64,000 nucleotides of DNA from Sesamum alatum (taxonomy: Eukaryota; Streptophyta; Magnoliopsida; Lamiales; Pedaliaceae). Below are positions 58,446 to 64,000 of the stretch, one piece after another. Numbering within the stretch: position 1 is the first letter of the stretch; every line of letters begins with the position of its first letter. The position numbers were made by a program, and so were the translations under genes. The stretch is taken from NCBI GenBank assembly GCA_034509735.1, contig JACGWO010000003.1, positions 38,300,873-38,364,872 on the forward strand. Direction: 5' to 3'. The notes under the pieces were generated by a model. The model worked only from the letters and a program-made list of their open reading frames with translations. It was not told the DNA's origin and searched no databases.

Positions 58446-58640
58446 GACTATTGCATGAACTTTTGGAAAGCGCTGCTAAATTAAGTTCTAGTTTAGGTGA
58501 AGGAAGTATGATCACTTTACCTGTCATTAAAACTCAATCTGGAGATACTTCGACTTTTATTCCTACTAATGTAATTTCCATTATTTATGAACAAATATTT
58601 TTATCTGCCAATCCATTCAAAGCTGGAATTAATTAGTGAC
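58446..58640 (+). pseudogene. Nuclear plastid-DNA fragment: part of atpA (ATP synthase alpha)
   Basis: Translation shows [20 protein letters not shown], then [20 protein letters not shown], then [14 protein letters not shown]. This is a recognisable but mutated stretch of the plastid ATP synthase alpha subunit, within the C-terminal half of its nucleotide-binding domain. DNA similarity to plastid atpA seems high (for example GGTGAAGGAAGTATGA, ATTCCTACTAATGTAATTTC). The fragment has no start, ends in TAG and is embedded in AT-rich nuclear DNA, so it is a decayed plastid insertion, not a gene. Confidence 0.75.
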
Positions 58641-59223
58641 CTTCTTCAAGAACTCGCACATGCTATTTATGGGTGCAGTTGTTCACATATAATGTTTTAG
58701 TAATTGCTGTTGTATTTAGTATTACGTTATGCTATTTATATATTTAAAAAAATATTACACATAAAATAAGAATATATAAAAATGTAATACTAATTAAGTT
58801 ATGATAAGAAAAAAGAAAATTCTTGATTGTTAGTTGGTTAGGAGGATCTCTCAAAATTTCATATAATTCAAGACGGGAAAATTGCATTTGCACTTTTATA
58901 TATTCTCAGGGAAAAATGTAAGCAACCCTCTGGGATATTGTAAATGTGTAAATTATTTCTATATGAAAAAATAAATAGCAATTTACCCCCTTGTATTTTA
59001 ATTTACAATATCACAAGGAGATAAATTGCATTATACTCTATGTTCTCATGATATGTAAGATTTTATTTATTCCTTTTATATATCTCAAATTCAACATTTA
59101 TATATATATATATATCATATATCATATATGTATATCTCTCCGTCAGTAATGCATTTTTTACACTAATTCTTTGTGGAAAATTGAGACGACAAAATACTTT
59201 AAAAGTAATTGGACATCAACCAA
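58641..59223. other. AT-rich intergenic DNA
   Basis: A (TA)n tract at about 59100-59118. Nothing else recognised. Confidence 0.55.
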
Positions 59224-59297
59224 GTCTGGGTGGTGTAGTTGGTTATCACGCTAGTCTCACACACTAGAGGTCCCCGGTTCGAACCCGGGCTCAGACA
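59224..59297 (+). tRNA. tRNA-Val (anticodon CAC)
   Basis: A full cloverleaf. The acceptor GTCTGGG pairs with CTCAGAC (one G-T). The A-box is TGGTGTAGTTGGTTATCACG. The anticodon stem CTAGT/ACTAG encloses CTCACAC. The T-arm/B-box is CCCGGTTCGAACCCGGG, with discriminator A. No intron. Confidence 0.96.
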
Positions 59298-60169
59298 ACA
59301 ACCAACTATTTTTAATTATCAAATGACTACCTTTTTCTTTCACCAAACAATTTTACATGAATATTCAATTTGAACTATAATATATTTTAACCAAAAAAGT
59401 TGACAGCCTTTCTCCAACTCAGTCGGACCAGATGTGTATGAATGATGAATGAAGTCTGCAAGCAGGCAGGCAGCATTAACTAAAAGACACCAAAAAACAA
59501 TGGGTTAAACACCTCAAAGGCCTTAAATTAGTGCCGTTTTGAGTTCAATTCCTAATATGTTGATGGGATTGCAAGTATTCAAACTGCAAAATGTTCCATC
59601 ACAACTAAGTCCCTTTAGTTGGAGGATAGAATTTAGTCCAACATGTAATCTGTTTTCTCATCAGTATCAGTTCAAATTATGCAGTAGAAAATTGCAAGCG
59701 AAACATTTAGTAATACAGACCAAGAATCATTCTTTACTTGTATTTCCCAAATACCTAAAGCAAGTGTTGGTGGTTACACAGATCACATTAGATCCTCAGC
59801 AAAGCTGCAAAAGAGTGTCTCACAACAGGGAAATAGCAGAATTCTCATCGCGGCCAATTCTTCTATGCAGCGTTACCCGAAGACACAGTAGAGAGGTAGC
59901 AAAAGCATCAGATTGCTTGAGAAGGCAACTACTATGGAACTATAACACTTGTACAGGTGTCCCCTAGGAATTAACCTTTAACACTCCTCTCTTGCTCGGC
60001 ACAGAACGTAAGTTTGCTCTTCTTTAATACAAATATACATCACGGGAGAAAAAACAACTCCAGAAGATGCTAATTACTACGGCGTGTTCCAGTTGTTGTG
60101 TTGACCGCCTGTTTCTGAGACTTGAGGGCAATAAGAACAATCTTTTTCCAGTTCAAGCAACTTTAGCAT
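59298..60169. other. 3' flank/3'UTR region of the KAS II gene
   Basis: Contains an open frame of 142 codons on the plus strand (59539-59967) with no recognisable similarity, antisense to the downstream end of KAS II. Likely non-coding or 3'UTR. Confidence 0.5.
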
Positions 60170-63100
60170 CTACTTGTATGGAGCAAATAAAATTGATGAG
60201 TTGTGGCCGCCAAACCCGAATGAATTAGACAGTGCCACATTAATGTCCAGTCTTTCTTTTGTTGGTCCCACCAGCACATTGGTATCCTGAACCAAGTGCA
60301 ACCATCACTAATACTGTACTGCTTTATTAAGTAAATAATGGTGCCCGAACTGACTTAACAGGCACAAGTGCAACTAAAGTCAGTATTGCAGATTCAACTA
60401 ATAAACAATGCAGCTGAATCAAGTTATCAACACATGTGCATTCTTGGGTCATTCGAATCAAAAGTCAATAATGCATTAAACAGATTTCTCAGTCCAACTC
60501 ATGCATGTTATCACCTGTCTATTTATATGCATTTAATCTCACATGTCCTCATGTTTTGTGTTCTATCTACAACACAGGAATACACAGCTGCGGTTAAACA
60601 TGTCATAAATTAATGGCTTATGGAACATATTTCTTTTCAGATAAGTGAACACATGACAAAGGACAACAACGAGCTATAACACTATTGCATTTTCATATCA
60701 AATTACTGAGGATTGGGTGAAGAAGCTTACCACGCCATCATCTGGATTTTCAAGATTGACATTTGGATGAATCCATCCAGTCCTAATTGCCTACAAGAAG
60801 ACAAGGTCCACTTTAACAAAAGATCGCTGTTCCAAATGTTCATCATTAGGAACATTCAATCAGATAATCACATTAAGGTATCATAATAATAACAGAGGCA
60901 CTGAAGTGGACCAATTTCGAACAACTGACCACATAATGCCTATGTTGTTCCAAAGTCAACACATTTGGCTTTCTATGCATCAACTTTGAATTCAAACACT
61001 TAAATAAATAAGAACAAAAAATAATTTAGATAGCAAGATTAAAAATTTAAATAGATTTTTAACTTATTAGACAAGACTAGCAACTTAAACTAGCATATTT
61101 CTAGTGTGTTTTAGTTACTTTTAGGATATTTTAATTACTTATCATAAAACCAAATAAATTGTTTAATATTACTAGACTTTCATACCTAAAAAGTAGGAAC
61201 AATATTCAATTCAAACTTTAAATTAAGTACTCAGAAATAATTTATATAATATTTTAAAGTGTCTGATAATTGGGAAATATATAAAATAGTTTAGAAAATT
61301 GAAAGGGGAAAGAAGAAGAGCTAAAGAAAATCTTCATGTTCTCCACTGAACCACCCTACCCTACCCCAATCCCAGCCCCTCGCCCCTCATATCCCCCACC
61401 CCAATGTAAAACCACTAAGAACTCCCCACCCAAAACCCCCTCCCCTATGGATAGTGCCCAAGCGCTGAGTGGCACCCCGTGCTCGATCCCACCTACACAG
61501 AACACACATTAATGTCACAGTAAAAATGTACGAGCATATTATAATAAACGTGAACATGCGCACCCACACACACATATTGGTAAGGGATCCCGAGCACATG
61601 TGTGGATTGGTGAACAGGGTTACTGTTCAAGATGGGCAAATTGCCATTACAATGTTTCAATTTTCCGACTTCTCTATAACCCAAAAAAATCAAGCTAAAA
61701 CAGACAGTTCAAGATTTCAGGGAGGTTTCCCAACTCCATTGGTTTTAGGGGGTACTCATAATTTCAGTACTTGGAGGAATAATTTTCATAAACAGGTCAA
61801 ACCTATTGTGTGGTTTTTGTAATTAACCCAAATATGAGAAGACAAACCCCACCCAAATCACCCACCTGGAAAAGGAAAATGTTCAGAAAGTTCAAAAGGA
61901 GAAAAAAACAGTAATATCCAAAGCATTGATTGATATCCCCCTAACAGGTTCCTTCTGCAAATCACTAAGCAAAAAGTTTGCTAAAATTTCATAGCGGTGT
62001 CTGCAAACAAAATAGACAAGCAAGGCACCTGCACAGTCGCAACAGCCTCCACCGCACCAGATGCTCCAAGTAGGTGTCCAATCATAGATTTTGTGGAGTT
62101 CACCCTTAACTGCAACAGGAATAAGGAGTAGCCACAAATTACACAAAAACTTCGGCAATAACTCACAACAAGTATAGCATTGAAGAGAACAGAGTCTGTG
62201 GATACCTCTGGATTCTGCCCAAAACAATGAATAAGCGCTTGATACTCCTTAAGATCACCGGATGGAGTAGATGTCGCATGCGCATTTATATAATTCACAT
62301 CTTCCTTAGATACTCCTGACTGAGACAAAGCCTTCTCTATGCACAAAATGACGCCGGTCCCTGCTTGTAGATATAATCAAAAGGTCAAATTACATGCAGT
62401 TAATGCTAACATATAAAGAGGCCTACAGTATGGCAGGTTTGTGCATATAGCAGAATTCAAACTTGGTAAAACCAGCCCTAGTTCCAAACATCACAAAGTT
62501 AGAAATGAAACTATTAAAACCAATATGTAATATCCCTTTGTAGTAATGAAATAATATGAAACATCACAGCTAACAACAAAAATTTCCTCGTAAATGAAAT
62601 TAATCGACTGCGTTCTTGATAATCTATTTGTCCATTTTGTGGTCAAAATGCGAAACACTGAGAGTTAATAGTACTCTGCTTGAAAGGAAACAATAAACAA
62701 TTACCACAGAAGCAATTTTTTATAGGCAAACTGTCACAGAGCCATAAAATCTTCAGTGGGTTAGTTTTTCTCAAAAGTTAGTTAAGGCAGAGCATATATG
62801 CGGTATAAATATAAATAAGTATCTATTTTCCAAATTTAGGAAAACGGAAGTTTCCACATGCACATGAATAAAAGCAAAACGACTTATAAATATCAAATGA
62901 ACTAGTCAGAAAAATCAACAAAACAGTTGAAAAGGAAAAGTCCAATGATTTTAATGGACAGAGAAACTATACAACTTCAACTTGGAAATTTCAACCATAT
63001 GTAGAAATATTCATGAAGTTTAGTTATTTTTGTAACGTTGAAGGGTCTTAGGTGTATCATTGTTCTAAATGAAGAAGGCTGATGATACAGCAATCCAACG

Positions 63101-63983
63101 GGTAGTGCTCAGATATTCATAAGGTAATGGTATATTTGAAGATGACACAAATACTAGGCCATTTTCCTTTTTTATTCGTTTTTTCTTACTTCTGCGTACT
63201 GTAAGAGAAAAGCCAAGGGAGAAGCAGATGTATTCCGAGCTCGTTTTAGTAGATAAAAAGGTACAAGTAGTGAAAATCTTCTTCATCATCTTTGTGAGAA
63301 GAAAACTGAAGCTTTAGCAGGGATAAATAAGAAAAACCAAATAACCAAAAGTGATTTGATAAAGAATCTTCAAAACTTAATCCCTGATGAATTTTCCAAG
63401 CTTTCTCAACAAGGCAACTATATCATTTTCAGGAACTTATTTAAGAGATGTCATAGTTACAAAGTTAAATATTACTTGAAACACCAATACCTAAATCCAG
63501 CTCCTTCCTGGGTAATGATATATTCATATACTCACCTTAATCATTTCACCACAATGACACAGTCTCTCTATATTAGCAGCTTACCAAGAGAGATTTACCA
63601 TTCACGTCCTGTTTGCTCTTACTCATGACAATGAAAATATAATCCCACTACTCCCCAAACAGCAAACATAACTTTTTCTTCACCTCCTACATTAATTTTG
63701 TAACAGAAAGAAAACAAGGGATGTACCTTCTGGATGAGGCTCTGTCATGTGATAAGCATCACACGTGAAGCTTCCACCAAGAAACTCAGCATAGATAGTT
63801 GCTCCTCTCTTCTGCTCATCCATATAGATTGTGAAGTTTATTTTTAAGAAAAAATTAGCGAATCTGCATACATGACACAAATATTAGCTCTTGAAACAAT
63901 TACTATCACGATACCTTAGCATGTTCAAGTTCCTCCAACAGCAATACTCCAGCTCCTTCTCCCATAACAAATCCATCACGATT
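60170..63983 (-). CDS. KAS2: Beta-ketoacyl-ACP synthase II (KAS II), C-terminal six exons, partial
   Basis: The exons read are 63915-63983, 63727-63811, 62206-62360, 62029-62109, 60731-60790 and 60170-60286, all with GT-AG borders. They give 567 nt in frame to TAG, and the 5' part is beyond the window. The enzyme elongates palmitoyl-ACP to stearoyl-ACP in plastids, setting the C16:C18 ratio. Visible: NRDGFVMGEGAGVLLLEELE; AEFLGGSFTCDAYHMTEPHP; the catalytic His loop INAHATSTPSGD; the Lys-containing NSTKSMIGHLLGASGAVEA; and the second catalytic His in NSFGFGGHNSSILFAPYK. The catalytic Cys lies upstream, outside the window. The ending NSSILFAPYK points to KAS II (FAB1 type) rather than KAS I or the mitochondrial enzyme. 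Introns are long (up to about 1.37 kb) and AT-rich. Open frames inside them are not exons. Confidence 0.92.
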
Positions 63984-64000
63984 CTGTCAAACATCAGCAA

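Noticed and set aside
59539..59967. 142-codon plus-strand frame
   Set aside because: No recognisable similarity; composition like non-coding DNA; lies in the 3' flank of KAS II.
61469..61822. 117-codon plus-strand frame and overlapping minus frames
   Set aside because: They lie inside a KAS II intron (60791-62028) and show no domain.
1..64000. CRISPR array, bacterial operon, virus or other prokaryotic system
   Set aside because: No regular short repeats with unique spacers, no operon-like gene packing, and all real genes are plant nuclear type with introns.

Overview
The window looks like nuclear DNA of a flowering plant, most likely a eudicot. It has intron-rich genes with GT-AG introns and plant-only families (a SAUR protein, a respiratory burst oxidase, a pectin methylesterase inhibitor, and plastid-type KAS II). 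Non-coding DNA is very AT-rich, there are two nuclear tRNA genes, and many plant-type transposable elements are present. The species cannot be fixed from sequence reading alone.

Layout. 1-4058: a decayed Ty1/copia retrotransposon on the minus strand, cut by the window edge, with one complete 265-bp LTR, a primer-binding site and broken gag/pol. 4059-12600: AT-rich repeats with no intact gene. 12637-13104 (-): a SAUR gene with a probable 5'UTR intron. 15959-19578: a long-TIR Mutator-like element with a second, transposase-bearing Mutator-like element inserted inside it; both have perfect 9-bp target duplications. 20122-20194: tRNA-Ala(TGC). 20200-35900: about 15 kb of small transposons (SINEs, CACTA-type and Mutator-type MITEs, a tandem TRIM-like array). 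35913-42699 (+): a complete 14-exon NADPH oxidase gene (RBOH, 912 aa), tail to tail with a two-exon gene for a 108-aa single-pass membrane protein (43638-45228, -). 45590-51070: more MITEs, a short Helitron and a MITE-in-MITE nest. 51448-52053 (+): a 201-aa plant protein of unknown function. 55866-56402 (+): a secreted PMEI-domain protein. 56687-58640: another MITE nest and a decayed plastid atpA fragment. 59224-59297: tRNA-Val(CAC). 60170-63983 (-): the last six exons of a KAS II gene, whose 5' part lies outside the window.

The host genes are unrelated in function (auxin response, superoxide production, cell-wall modification, plastid fatty-acid elongation), as expected of a plant gene neighbourhood. 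The main novelty is in the repeats. Several distinct families of small terminal-inverted-repeat elements, nearly all beginning GGG(T/A)(T/A)AA or close to it and making 9-bp (once 10-bp) target duplications, are nested in one another. They can be dated relative to each other from the sequence alone. No bacterial-style system, CRISPR array or viral genome was seen.
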